Source: Streptomyces sp. CG 926
GTDB taxonomy: Bacteria; Actinomycetota; Actinomycetes; Streptomycetales; Streptomycetaceae
DNA length: 64,000 nucleotides
Reading direction: 5' to 3'
Assembly (NCBI RefSeq): GCF_003148825.1
Contig: NZ_QGGZ01000009.1
Location: 62,001-126,000, forward strand
Each line of letters opens with the position of its first letter. Within the stretch, counting starts at the first letter, position 1. A program made the translations under genes and the position numbers. This document shows positions 49,694 to 57,641 of this stretch, piece after piece. The notes below the pieces were generated by a model. It was not told where the DNA came from, searched no databases, and saw nothing but the letters and a program-made list of their open reading frames with translations.

Positions 49694-51967
49694 TCAGGCC
49701 GTGTGCAGAGTGGTTCGGATTCCCTTGAAGCCACGCTTTCGCACTCCACCAAACTTCATGGCGTTCTTGGGGCGCTCGATTCCGTCGACCTGCTCGACGC
49801 TCGCCCATTCCATGAGCCGGTCGCCGAGTTGCGTCACGTTCTTCGCGAAATCGCGCCCGCCGTGGCAGCGCCAGTTCTCGTACGTGGTCCAGAGGTCGTC
49901 GTTCGAGACCTTGCTGTCCTGGTCGACGACCAGGTAGTCGGCGGCGAATTCGCCGAAGGGGTTGTTCTCCTGCTGCCACGCCTTGACCGCGTTGGCCACG
50001 ACCGGCGGGTCTTCCGCCCGCTCACCGGCCGCCGCCCGCATGGCGCCTCGGACCGCCCAGGCCAAGATGGCCGGGCCTTCCTGTCGAAGCAGCAGGCCCG
50101 ACAGGTCGTCCACACGCTTCGCCGGATCGACCTTGGCATCCATCTTGATGACCTTGACGCGTCGGCGGACGCCTTCCGTAAACGGGATGGTCGGCCGAAC
50201 GTTGCCGTACATGACCATCGTGAAGGTGGTCGGGAACTCGAACGACTTCTCGCCCTTGTGGGAAGCCCGCTGGATCTTGTCGCCGGAAAGCCGGTTGAAT
50301 CTCGACTCGTCCAGCACCTGACCCTTTCGGGTTTCCGATATCGACACCATTCGCGACCCGGCGAGATTAGCCTCTGCCTCGCTGTGAGTGGCGGCGGCCT
50401 GTGCCGTCAGCAGGTCGGGGAGAGCCTGCGTGTAATAATCACCGACCACTCCACCGATGACCTCGATCAGCTGCGATTTACCGTTACCGCCGGGCCCGTA
50501 CAGGAAATAGGCCCGCTGACCGTTGTTGTGGCCGATGAGAATCTCGCCCACCATGCGCTGAACGTAGTCGACGAGTTCGACGTCGCCACCGAATGCCCAC
50601 ACGAGGAATTCCTCCCACCTCGGGCACGCGGCATTCGGGTCATAGTCGATCCGAGTTCCCTTGGTGATCAGGTACTCGCGCCGGTTGGCCAGCAGCTCGC
50701 CGGTCTTGAGGTCGACCACGCCGTTTCCGACGAGCAGCTTGTGAGGGTCGGCATCGAACACCGCTCCCGAGACCTGGACGTCCGCCAGGTGGCCGGCCTG
50801 CTCGATGATTCCTCGGATGTTGGCCGAGCCCTGCTGATTGCGCACGTATTTGACGCGCTTGGATCGGCTCTCCTCGTCCGGGTCGGCCTTGGCCTCGATC
50901 ATCATCCGGTCGGTCATCTCGTGGACCGACCGGTAGACGAGCGAGTTGCTCTGGACCCAGCGCCGCCCATCCCAGCCGAGCCAGCCGCGACCGATCACGA
51001 ACCTGAGGTCGGCCCCGTACCAGTCGCGCAGCCGCCGCGCCTCGCCGAGGTGGCTCGCCTCGTATCGGCCGTCCGAGATGATCTCGTCGGCCGGCGATGC
51101 GGGCTTGGCCTGCTCGCGCTGCCAGATGGATTCGGCGGTCTTCATGAAGCGTTCCTCCGGGTGGGGCGTGTCGGATTCGCCGTCGATCGCGCGCAGCTCG
51201 CGGAGGTAGGCGGAGTGGTCGTTGCGGTGCAGGTGGGCGAGCTTCCCGGCGACCTGGCACAGCCACGAGTTGTCACGGCCGGGATGGTCCGGGGGCAGCG
51301 CACGGAGGGCGGCCAGACCGGAGCCTCCGGAGTGGCCGGCCGGAGCCACGGACGGGGTACGGGGCGCCACGAGGGTGGTGGCCGGGGGCCGGGCGGCCTG
51401 CTGGATCTCCGAGAGCCACGGAGGGGCCACGGAGGGCTCTCGCCCGTCGACCACCTCGTAACGCCGGCCGGCGATCACCGACCCCGGGGCGACGATCAGC
51501 GACCCCCGGCCGGTCTTGATGTCGATGCCGGGGAACCGGCTCGGGTTGAGCGGCGCTGCCTTGAGCGGCCGGGCCGACTCGGCGCGGTAGATGAAGTGGA
51601 GGCTGTCCGGACCCGACGCGGTGTGGTGCGTCCGGGTCGACGGAAGCGGCCCGTACTCGTCTTCGAGCTTGGCCAGCGACGCGGTGCCGCCGTTCTTCGG
51701 GTCGACGTCCACGACAACCCACCCGGCCAGGGTCAGCGCAATGTTCTGCCAGCCGACCGGAGTGAACGAGCGCCAGTAGATCTCGACCTCTTCGGCCGAG
51801 GTCATCGCGAGGTCCGGCCAACCCTTGAAGGTGGGCTTCTTGCGGTTGGTCGGCATGGGCAGCACGCCGAACCCGAGGTCCGCGAAGTACGCGGCTCGGT
51901 CTCCGTCGTAGGGGGGTACTTGCTGGGCATCCAAAGCGGATGTTTCGATGGTCATGCAGCAGCTCAT
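49694..51967 (-). CDS. Prim-Pol / D5-type helicase replication protein
   Basis: A 757-aa protein. The N-terminal third matches the bifunctional primase-polymerase domain (YFADLGFGVLPMPTNRKKPT, VVVDVDPKNGGTASL, PGIDIKTGRGSLIVAPGS). The C-terminal half is a D5/P4-type SF3 helicase with Walker A GPGGNGKS ending near Lys497 and the PTTFTMVMYGNVRP sensor region. Such proteins initiate replication of phages, satellites and integrative plasmids. In-frame starts lie at 51967 and 51955; neither has a clear site. It is preceded by a 30-codon ORF and an XRE gene in the same direction. Confidence 0.9.
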   Translation of the reverse strand: MSCCMTIETSALDAQQVPPYDGDRAAYFADLGFGVLPMPTNRKKPTFKGWPDLAMTSAEEVEIYWRSFTPVGWQNIALTLAGWVVVDVDPKNGGTASLAKLEDEYGPLPSTRTHHTASGPDSLHFIYRAESARPLKAAPLNPSRFPGIDIKTGRGSLIVAPGSVIAGRRYEVVDGREPSVAPPWLSEIQQAARPPATTLVAPRTPSVAPAGHSGGSGLAALRALPPDHPGRDNSWLCQVAGKLAHLHRNDHSAYLRELRAIDGESDTPHPEERFMKTAESIWQREQAKPASPADEIISDGRYEASHLGEARRLRDWYGADLRFVIGRGWLGWDGRRWVQSNSLVYRSVHEMTDRMMIEAKADPDEESRSKRVKYVRNQQGSANIRGIIEQAGHLADVQVSGAVFDADPHKLLVGNGVVDLKTGELLANRREYLITKGTRIDYDPNAACPRWEEFLVWAFGGDVELVDYVQRMVGEILIGHNNGQRAYFLYGPGGNGKSQLIEVIGGVVGDYYTQALPDLLTAQAAATHSEAEANLAGSRMVSISETRKGQVLDESRFNRLSGDKIQRASHKGEKSFEFPTTFTMVMYGNVRPTIPFTEGVRRRVKVIKMDAKVDPAKRVDDLSGLLLRQEGPAILAWAVRGAMRAAAGERAEDPPVVANAVKAWQQENNPFGEFAADYLVVDQDSKVSNDDLWTTYENWRCHGGRDFAKNVTQLGDRLMEWASVEQVDGIERPKNAMKFGGVRKRGFKGIRTTLHTA

Positions 51968-52019
51968 CTCTGACGGCCCCGTCGGCTGGTCCCCGGCGGG
52001 GTCGAGTCATGTCCGGAGG

Positions 52020-52112
52020 TCAGTCGGTGGGGGTCGGCCGAGGGCCGAAGATGAGGCGGATGAGGCGCCGGCGCTCGGCGTCGGTCATCGGCCGGGCGTC
52101 CTTGGCGATCAC
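52020..52112 (-). CDS. 30-codon ORF coupled to the XRE gene
   Basis: A GTG start overlapping the XRE stop (GTGA) opens a frame of 30 residues: VIAKDARPMTDAERRRLIRL then IFGPRPTPTD. A central Arg-rich helix is predicted by eye. The overlap is the same kind as between confirmed genes here, and the frame ends 52 bp before the replicase start. It may be a real small protein or a translational relay. An internal ATG at codon 9 is an alternative start. Confidence 0.5.
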   Translation of the reverse strand: MIAKDARPMTDAERRRLIRLIFGPRPTPTD

Positions 52113-52321
52113 GCGGCCGCCTTGACGAAGGCGTCCATGGGGGCGTCGAGGACGTCGGCGATGGTGGCGAGCACTCCCACAGTCGGCACGTAGCGCCCGG
52201 ACTCGTACATAGAGACGGTGTTGTGGACGCGGCCGATCTCTTCGGCAAGCTTGCGCTGACTGATGCCACGCTCCCGCCGGATGCGGCGGAGCGCGTCAGG
52301 GTTGAATGTGCGAGCGGGCAT
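52109..52321 (-). CDS. XRE-family regulator
   Basis: A 70-aa Cro/CI-type HTH protein: RRIRRERGISQRKLAEEIGR, VHNTVSMYESGRYVPTVGVL. It is the first gene of the replicase transcript and lies beside a divergent promoter region. GGGAA precedes the ATG. A palindrome-like site immediately upstream may be its operator. Confidence 0.87.
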   Translation of the reverse strand: MPARTFNPDALRRIRRERGISQRKLAEEIGRVHNTVSMYESGRYVPTVGVLATIADVLDAPMDAFVKAAA

Positions 52322-52323
52322 GG

Positions 52324-52342
52324 CAGTTCCCGTCAGGGACTG
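52324..52342. promoter_or_regulatory. imperfect palindrome ahead of XRE gene
   Basis: CAGTTCCC-GTCA-GGGACTG lies 3 bp upstream of the XRE start codon, a natural autoregulatory position that would also cover the ribosome site. The rest of the 307-bp gap to 52628 must hold the divergent promoters; I see no clear -10/-35 pair. Confidence 0.4.
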
Positions 52343-52628
52343 TTCGCACCTCGGTGGGTTGCAGGCGTGGCCCCGATCCGGTCCACACCCCGCGAGCCGT
52401 CACACTGCGGCTTCGCTCCTAGGCTGTCTCCCCGCTCCCCGGTGCCAATCACCCACCCATAAGGCGGGGGCCGGACGGCTGTGAGCCCGTTCTGATCCCA
52501 CTCCACCACACCATTTCGGCCCGGCGGAAGTACCAGCGCGGGTTGCGGTTGGAGCAAGCTCACGAGTCGTGATCAGCAGTTACGGGAAGTTGGGCCGGCG
52601 GGGGTGTTGAGGTTGGCAACATGACCCC

Positions 52629-53153
52629 ATGCCGCTGCAACCAGTACACGCGACCCTGCTCGTCGGGTCCGTCGGTGCCGTCGTGTCCGTCGCCGCCGTC
52701 GTGGCCACCCACTTGCTTGCTCGGGGGCGCGAACGCCGCCACAAGATCTGGGACCGCCGCATGGACACGTACGCGGAAGTGCTCAGGTCTCGCGACGCGA
52801 TAGCCCGGACGCGTCGCGACGTCCTACGCACCAAGAACGTGTTTGAGGAACGGCTCGACCCCGACCACGACAGGAAGACGTGGGCTCTCACCGAAGCCAA
52901 GCTGAAAATGTTCGGCACGGACGAGGTCCTCAAGCTCAGCGACAGGTCTCACCGCGACACCAGAATGTGGACGATGGCCTTGATCGACTGGCACGGCCTA
53001 ACGACGGTTGCGTCAGTGGTCCCGGACGGCGAGCTTGGCGCGGGCGACATGTGGGAGCAGGTCGAAATCTTGGCCAAGCTCGCCGACGACTCCGACACGG
53101 TGCTGGCCGATGCCATCAAGCGTGAAGCCGAGTTCAAGAAGGCCAAGAAGTAG
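52629..53153 (+). CDS. membrane-anchored hypothetical protein
   Basis: A 174-aa protein with one N-terminal membrane helix (ATLLVGSVGAVVSVAAVVAT), then a long cytoplasmic helical part rich in Arg/Asp (ERRHKIWDRRMDTYAEVLRS). I do not recognise it. It is the first rightward gene of the element. The ribosome site is weak; the transcript may be near-leaderless. Confidence 0.72.
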   Translation: MPLQPVHATLLVGSVGAVVSVAAVVATHLLARGRERRHKIWDRRMDTYAEVLRSRDAIARTRRDVLRTKNVFEERLDPDHDRKTWALTEAKLKMFGTDEVLKLSDRSHRDTRMWTMALIDWHGLTTVASVVPDGELGAGDMWEQVEILAKLADDSDTVLADAIKREAEFKKAKK

Positions 53154-53250
53154 CGCTCTGAGACGGCAACGACGAAGTGGATTATGCGGTGTGACGCGGG
53201 CCACTACGATCGTGATGACAGGGAGTCAGCGGCCACGACGGGAGCGTCAT

Positions 53251-54051
53251 ATGAGCTCAACCGAGGATCTGATCAGGCAACTTCGCGCACCCGACCAGCG
53301 TGGCATGGGGCGGATCGAGGAGGCCGAGTACGGCGTCCCGAACGTCGAGCGGCTGACCCGGATCGACAACGCGGCCCGGACGATCCGGTCGTGGAACAGC
53401 CGCTGCATCCCCGGCCTGCTCCAGACCCCCGAGTACGCCATGGCGCTCACCCAGGCGATCAACCCGCATCTGCCGATGATGGAGGTCCGGCGGCGGACCC
53501 TGCTCAAATCGGCCCGCACTCAAGCGTTCATGCGCCGGACTCTGGCCGGTGACCTTCGCCTTGCATGCTTCCTCGTCGGTGAAGAGGGCATCATTCACTC
53601 GACCCAAGACACGAACGCCCATGCGATGCAGCTCCGGCACCTGCTCATGATGAGCGCCCACGAGAAGGTCATGATCCAGGTCCTGCCGAGCCACAAGATC
53701 CCGCCGGCCCTGTCCGACCACTTCCTCCTGTGGGGCTTGGAAGAGGAGACCTCGGACCCGGACGGGCCCAAGATCCCGCCACAGCGCATGGGTTACATTG
53801 AGACGATCATGGGCGGGTGGTACTCGACCCGCTTGGACGACATGGCCCGGATGCACTCCGGGTTCTCCGACATGATCCGGGAAGCCATGTCAGCCGAGGA
53901 CTCCCGGACATTCATCAGGGAGGTACTCGCATCATGGCGCGCAGTACAAAGCCGAACGTCACCCGAACCCACGCTGGAGCCCGGTTCGAGTTCTCCAGCT
54001 ACACCAACGATGACTGCCTTGGAGTCGCCGCCCCCGCAGCCGGAGGCGTAG
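53251..54051 (+). CDS. Scr1-like DUF5753 protein lacking the HTH
   Basis: A 266-aa protein matching DUF5753 from about residue 25 (EEAEYGVPNVERLTRIDNAA, then RSWNSRCIPGLLQTPEYA). In Streptomyces this domain normally follows an XRE HTH of about 60-90 residues; here only 24 residues precede it and none resemble an HTH. GGAG lies six bases before the ATG. The C-terminus is Pro/Ser-rich (TSPEPTLEPGSSSPATPT) and overlaps the DUF397 gene by 118 bp. The pair is a Scr1/Scr2-like toxin-antitoxin or regulatory module. Confidence 0.83.
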   Translation: MSSTEDLIRQLRAPDQRGMGRIEEAEYGVPNVERLTRIDNAARTIRSWNSRCIPGLLQTPEYAMALTQAINPHLPMMEVRRRTLLKSARTQAFMRRTLAGDLRLACFLVGEEGIIHSTQDTNAHAMQLRHLLMMSAHEKVMIQVLPSHKIPPALSDHFLLWGLEEETSDPDGPKIPPQRMGYIETIMGGWYSTRLDDMARMHSGFSDMIREAMSAEDSRTFIREVLASWRAVQSRTSPEPTLEPGSSSPATPTMTALESPPPQPEA

Positions 54052-54140
54052 CCGTTCTCGACTCCAAGGACGTCGACGGCCCGATAGTCGAGGTCAGCGA
54101 CAGTGCGTGGCGCCCGTTCCTCGCGTGGATCGCCCGCTGA
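53934..54140 (+). CDS. DUF397 protein (Scr2-like partner)
   Basis: A 68-aa DUF397 protein with a C-terminal DSKDVDGPIVEVSDSAWRPF, the family's typical ending. It starts at an ATG inside the DUF5753 gene in another frame, with GGGAGG upstream. DUF397 proteins are partners of XRE-DUF5753 proteins in Streptomyces. The long overlap ensures coupled expression. Confidence 0.87.
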   Translation: MARSTKPNVTRTHAGARFEFSSYTNDDCLGVAAPAAGGVAVLDSKDVDGPIVEVSDSAWRPFLAWIAR

Positions 54141-54532
54141 CCTGCACACCCTCAGCGCCCCACCGGTCAACTCGACCGTGTTGGGGCGTTGTTGCATGTC
54201 CGGCGCCCCGGTTTGCGCTAGCATCTTCAGCAGTGAGCCCCCAGGCTCCGCGTCCCTGTGCGCCCTTGAACGACAGAGGAAGTCAGGACAAACCGCCTTA
54301 GCTGGCTGGGTCTGGTGCGATTGGGGCAACCGACCTGATTGATGTGAGTCAGCGATCTAGGCGGTGGCTACGGAACGATAGCTAGACCTGCACCACCCCG
54401 GGCCGCGAGCAACGGCCCAAAACGAGAACAACTGCGCGCCGCATCTGCGTAGGTGTCTCGACCCGAATCGAAGGGTTCGGATCGAGGCTGCCTACGCCCA
54501 GATCCGACCCCTATCAACGGAGGTCAGGATCG
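54141..54532 (+). other. structured noncoding spacer, candidate leader RNA
   Basis: A 392-bp gap with no credible ORF. It holds a hairpin GGGCCG-N7-CGGCCC (54400-54418) and a larger one (54448-54496) where CGTAGG, CTCGA and CCGAA pair with TTCGG, TCGAG and CCTACG around a GAAG loop. The second hairpin ends 36 bp before the GTG of the next gene. TAGCAT at 54219-54224 could be a -10 element, but I find no well-spaced -35. It may be a regulated leader or a small RNA. Confidence 0.5.
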
Positions 54533-54775
54533 GTGGGCGACACCCTCATCATCATCATTCTCGGCATTGCTGGCGTGATCGCCATTTTGCTGTTCGCGCT
54601 CAAGGGACTGTTGGACCAGGTCCCCGACGTCATCGACTCCGCCGGTCGCGCCCGAGACGCCTGGACCCGCTTCAAGAAGCCCCCCGCAGCCACTCCCCCG
54701 CCGGAGCAGCAGGGCCAGGAGCCCTCCGTGGCCGCTCCGCCCGCCCAGGAGCAGGAGCCCCCCGTGGCCGCATAG
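54533..54775 (+). CDS. small membrane protein with Pro/Glu tail
   Basis: An 80-aa protein: one N-terminal membrane helix (TLIIIILGIAGVIAILLFAL), an amphipathic linker and a disordered Pro/Glu/Ala-rich tail with a near-repeat (GQEPSVAAPP, EQEPPVAA). GTG start with GGAGG upstream. The size and single helix recall small holin- or toxin-like membrane proteins, but no family was recognised. Confidence 0.7.
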   Translation: MGDTLIIIILGIAGVIAILLFALKGLLDQVPDVIDSAGRARDAWTRFKKPPAATPPPEQQGQEPSVAAPPAQEQEPPVAA

Positions 54776-54850
54776 GTCGTCCCGGCCCGGGACGGCCCCC
54801 CGGAGCGCACAAGACCCCGCCCTGGCCCCCCGGGCCCGGCGCACATGCGA

Positions 54851-54880
54851 GAGGCCTCCGGAGATACGTCCGGAGGCCTC
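54851..54880. terminator. bidirectional terminator
   Basis: GAGGCCTCCGGA (54851-54862) and TCCGGAGGCCTC (54869-54880) form a perfect 12-bp hairpin with a 6-base loop, between two convergent genes. It should terminate from both sides. Confidence 0.8.
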
Positions 54881-54893
54881 GGGGCCGGCAGGG

Positions 54894-55139
54894 CTACCCG
54901 ACCGGGCGCAATCGGAAGGGGCCGGCGCCCCCGGGGCCGAACAGGATCCCGTCAGGCTCGCGGTCGGTCTCGACCCAGACACTTCGCACCGCGTTGTCCA
55001 CGAGGAATCTTTCAAGCTCGTCCGACAAGTGCTCTTCCCACGCCCCGCCGCCGGGCGGTTCGTAGGTCGTGGTGCCCTGCAACCGCCGGACCCGCTGCCA
55101 CTCGGCGCCGACACAGACCTGGATCTCTAACAGCTTCAT
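54894..55139 (-). CDS. 81-aa element protein after truncated dprA
   Basis: An 81-aa soluble protein (MKLLEIQVCVGAEWQRVRRL, DNAVRSVWVETDREPDGILF). I do not recognise it. It starts 10 bp after the stop of the truncated dprA, so in the integrated state the host dprA operon can transcribe it. In the excised circle the same sequence follows the integrase stop by 10 bp. This switch makes it a candidate recombination directionality factor, but no family similarity supports that. The ribosome site is weak, suggesting coupling to the preceding frame. Confidence 0.6.
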   Translation of the reverse strand: MKLLEIQVCVGAEWQRVRRLQGTTTYEPPGGGAWEEHLSDELERFLVDNAVRSVWVETDREPDGILFGPGGAGPFRLRPVG

Positions 55140-55149
55140 GGGCGGGAGG

Positions 55150-56010
55150 CTACGCGGCGGCGTGGTCCAGGCGGAACCTGATCGGAGCCAGAGTGGCACT
55201 CCCGGGAATGGGCCCGGGGACGCCCATCGTGAACCGCCCCAGGCGCTGCGCGCGGCGGGCCGTGACCAGGGAGCCGCTGCGGTGCGCGGCCTCCACGACG
55301 ACCGTGCCCCGGGTGAGGGCGGCGATGACCCGGTTGCGCAGGACGAACCGGCTGGGGGTCGGGTGGCTGCCCGGTGGCAGCTCCCCGAGGATCAGCCCCT
55401 GCCCGGCGATCCGGCCGAGCAGCCCGGCGTGTCCGCGCGGGTAGGCGACGTCCACCCCGCAGGCGAGCACCGCGGCGGTCGCGCCGCCCGAGGCGAGGGC
55501 CCCTCGGTGGGCGGCGCCGTCGATCCCGAACGCGGCGCCGGACACCACGACCCAACCCCGCTCGGCGAGTCCGGCGGCCAGGGTCTGGGCCATGTGCGCG
55601 CCGTACGGGGTGCAGGCGCGGGCGCCGACCACGGAGACCGAACGCAGCGCCCAGGTACGCAGGTTCGGCCGGCCCCGCAGCCACAGCCCGACGGGCCTCT
55701 CGTCGCCCAGGTCGTCGAGCTGGGTCGGCCACTCCGCCGATCCGGGGAAGACGAACCGGACGCCCGCCTGGGCGGCGTCCGCGAGGTCCCGCCCGGGGTC
55801 GGCCAGCGCGGCCCGTCTGCGGTACCCGGCGAGCCGCTCGGGCCCTACCCCGGACGCCGTTGCCGGCTCCGTTCCGGGGGCGGTCAGCAGCCGTATCAGC
55901 CGCACCGCGCCGAACTCCCTCAGCCACCGCCCGCCGTGCGCGTCCCCGGGCTCCAGCACCCGGGTGAGCGCCGCCCGCGCCAGCAGTTCCGCGTCCCCGG
56001 AGCCGGTCAT
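55150..56010 (-). pseudogene. dprA: dprA 5' part with element-encoded end
   Basis: Residues 1-267 are DprA: N-terminal helical region, then the Rossmann-like domain with SVSVVGARACTPYG, FGIDGAAHRGAL and SGSLVTARRA. After GVPGP the frame continues for 19 element residues and stops, giving 286 aa. The C-terminal winged helix is missing. DprA loads RecA on single-stranded DNA; the core domain may still bind DNA, so this truncated protein could be partly active. The ATG overlaps the comM stop (ATGA). Confidence 0.9.
55210..55224. repeat. right attachment site core
   Basis: The second exact copy of GGGCCCGGGGACGCC. To its right lies chromosomal dprA; to its left the element supplies 19 codons (IPGSATLAPIRFRLDHAAA) and a stop. 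The reading frame is preserved across the core. Confidence 0.9.
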
Positions 56011-57641
56011 GTCCCCGCCCCCGGCAGTGACATCGCCCCGCGGGCGATCCCGGTCCGCAGCTCCAGCGCCACGGCCACGTCGAGCGCCTCGGGCCGGTCC
56101 CGTTCCCGCAGGTCGGCCACGGTCCAGGCGACCCGCAGCACCCGGTCCAGCCCGCGCGCGGTGAGCAGGCCCCGTTCCAGATCGCGCTCGGCCGGGGCCA
56201 GCGCGCCGGGTCCGGCCTGCCACCGGGTGCGCAGTTCCTGCCCGGGCACCTCGGAGTTGAGCCGCCACGGGGTGTCGGCGAGCCGGGCCGCGGCGCGCTC
56301 CCTGGCCTGTCTCACCCGGTCGGCGACCGCCGCGGTGGATTCCCCGCGGCCGCCCTGTCCCATCAGATCGCCGCGGGTCACCGGCTCGACCTCCACCCGC
56401 AGGTCCACCCGGTCGAGCAACGGCCCGGACAGCCGCGCCTGGTAACGCCGGATCACCGAGGGCGGGCATTCGCACCCGGCTCCGTGCAGCGTGTGGCGTC
56501 CGCAGGGGCACGGGTTGGCGGCGAGCACCATCAGGAACCGGGCGGGCAGCCTCACCACTCCCGCGGCGCGGGCGATGACCACATGCCCCGATTCGAGGGG
56601 TTGGCGCAGCGCGTCCAGGGCCCGGCTGTGGAACTCCGCGGCCTCGTCCAGGAAGAGCACGCCCCGGTGGGCCAGGGAGACCGCCCCGGGCCTGGGGATC
56701 CCGGTCCCCCCGCCCACCAGGGACTGCATGGTCGCCGAATGGTGCGGTGCGCAGTACGGCGGCCTGGCGACCAGGGGTTCGCCGGGCGGGAGGATTCCCG
56801 CGACCGAGTGGACGGCCGTGACCTCCAGGGAGTCCTGACGGGTGAGCGGCGGCAGCAGCCAGGGCAGCCGCTCGGCCAGCATGGTCTTGCCCGCCCCGGG
56901 CGGTCCGCTGAGGAAGAGGTGGTGTCCCCCGGCGGCCGCCACCTCCAGGGCGCGGCGCGCCGTGTGCTGCCCCGCCACGTCCGCGAGGTCGGGGAAGTCC
57001 GCGCCCTCCGCCCGGCCGGGCCGGCCCCGGGCGAGGCCCGTGCCCAGTCCCGCCCCCGGGACGAGGAGCCCGGCGAGCATCGGGTCCGGCCTGCCGGGCG
57101 GCTCGCAGGGTTCCTCCTCGGGAACCTCACCACCGGTCAGGACGGCGATCAGTTGACGAAGGCTGCGTACGCCGAGGACCGAGACGTCGGGGACGAGCGC
57201 GGCCTCGGCCGCGCACTGCTGCGGCACCACCACCTGCCGGTAGCCAGCCTCGGCCGCGGCGAGGACAGCGGGCAGGATCCCGCGGACCGGGCGCACCCGG
57301 CCGTCCAGCCCCAGTTCGCCGATCAGGACGAGGTCGGCGATCGCGCCCGGGTCGACCACCTCGGCCGCGCCGAGCACCGCTGCCGCGACAGCCATGTCGA
57401 AGCCGGCGCCTGATTTCGGTACGGAGGCCGGGCTCAGCCCGACCGTGAGCTTCTTCTGCGGCCAGGCCGCCCCCGAGTTGACCACGGCGGCCCGCACCCG
57501 GTCCCGGCTCTCGACCAGGGTCTTGTCCGGCAGCCCCACCAGGGTGAAGGCGGCCACGCCGGGCTCCAGGTCGGCCTGTACCTCGACCACCACGCCGTCG
57601 ACGCCGACCAGGGCCACCGAGCAGGCTCGCGCGAACCCCAT
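56007..57641 (-). CDS. comM: ComM/YifB-family Mg-chelatase-like AAA ATPase
   Basis: A 544-aa protein: N-terminal Lon-protease-like region (GFARACSVALVGVDGVVVEV), then an AAA core with Walker A GPPGAGKTML, Walker B GVLFLDEAAEF, and a C-terminal Mg-chelatase domain with cysteines in NPCPCGRHTLHGAGCECPP. ComM is a helicase that promotes branch migration during recombination, matching the neighbour dprA. YraN stop and comM start overlap by one base (TGATG). Confidence 0.92.
   Translation of the reverse strand: MGFARACSVALVGVDGVVVEVQADLEPGVAAFTLVGLPDKTLVESRDRVRAAVVNSGAAWPQKKLTVGLSPASVPKSGAGFDMAVAAAVLGAAEVVDPGAIADLVLIGELGLDGRVRPVRGILPAVLAAAEAGYRQVVVPQQCAAEAALVPDVSVLGVRSLRQLIAVLTGGEVPEEEPCEPPGRPDPMLAGLLVPGAGLGTGLARGRPGRAEGADFPDLADVAGQHTARRALEVAAAGGHHLFLSGPPGAGKTMLAERLPWLLPPLTRQDSLEVTAVHSVAGILPPGEPLVARPPYCAPHHSATMQSLVGGGTGIPRPGAVSLAHRGVLFLDEAAEFHSRALDALRQPLESGHVVIARAAGVVRLPARFLMVLAANPCPCGRHTLHGAGCECPPSVIRRYQARLSGPLLDRVDLRVEVEPVTRGDLMGQGGRGESTAAVADRVRQARERAAARLADTPWRLNSEVPGQELRTRWQAGPGALAPAERDLERGLLTARGLDRVLRVAWTVADLRERDRPEALDVAVALELRTGIARGAMSLPGAGT

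Larger units (their letters stand above)
42916..55224. mobile_element. 12.3-kb integrative element inserted in dprA
   Basis: The element is bounded by a 15-bp direct repeat and carries a serine integrase at the left end, a Prim-Pol/D5 helicase, XRE regulators, a phage-like HTH protein, a Scr1-like/DUF397 pair, membrane proteins and small genes. Inferred attB lies in dprA at the codons for GVPGP. No TraB/FtsK translocase, relaxase or virion gene is recognisable. It could be a minimal integrative plasmid, a mobilisable element or a phage satellite. Long inverted repeats in its gaps set it apart from the flanking chromosome, and several genes show no family I know. Confidence 0.92.

Noticed and set aside
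55150..56010. dprA as a decayed pseudogene
   Set aside because: Both halves have intact frames and rejoin exactly at the core, so this is a reversible interruption rather than decay.
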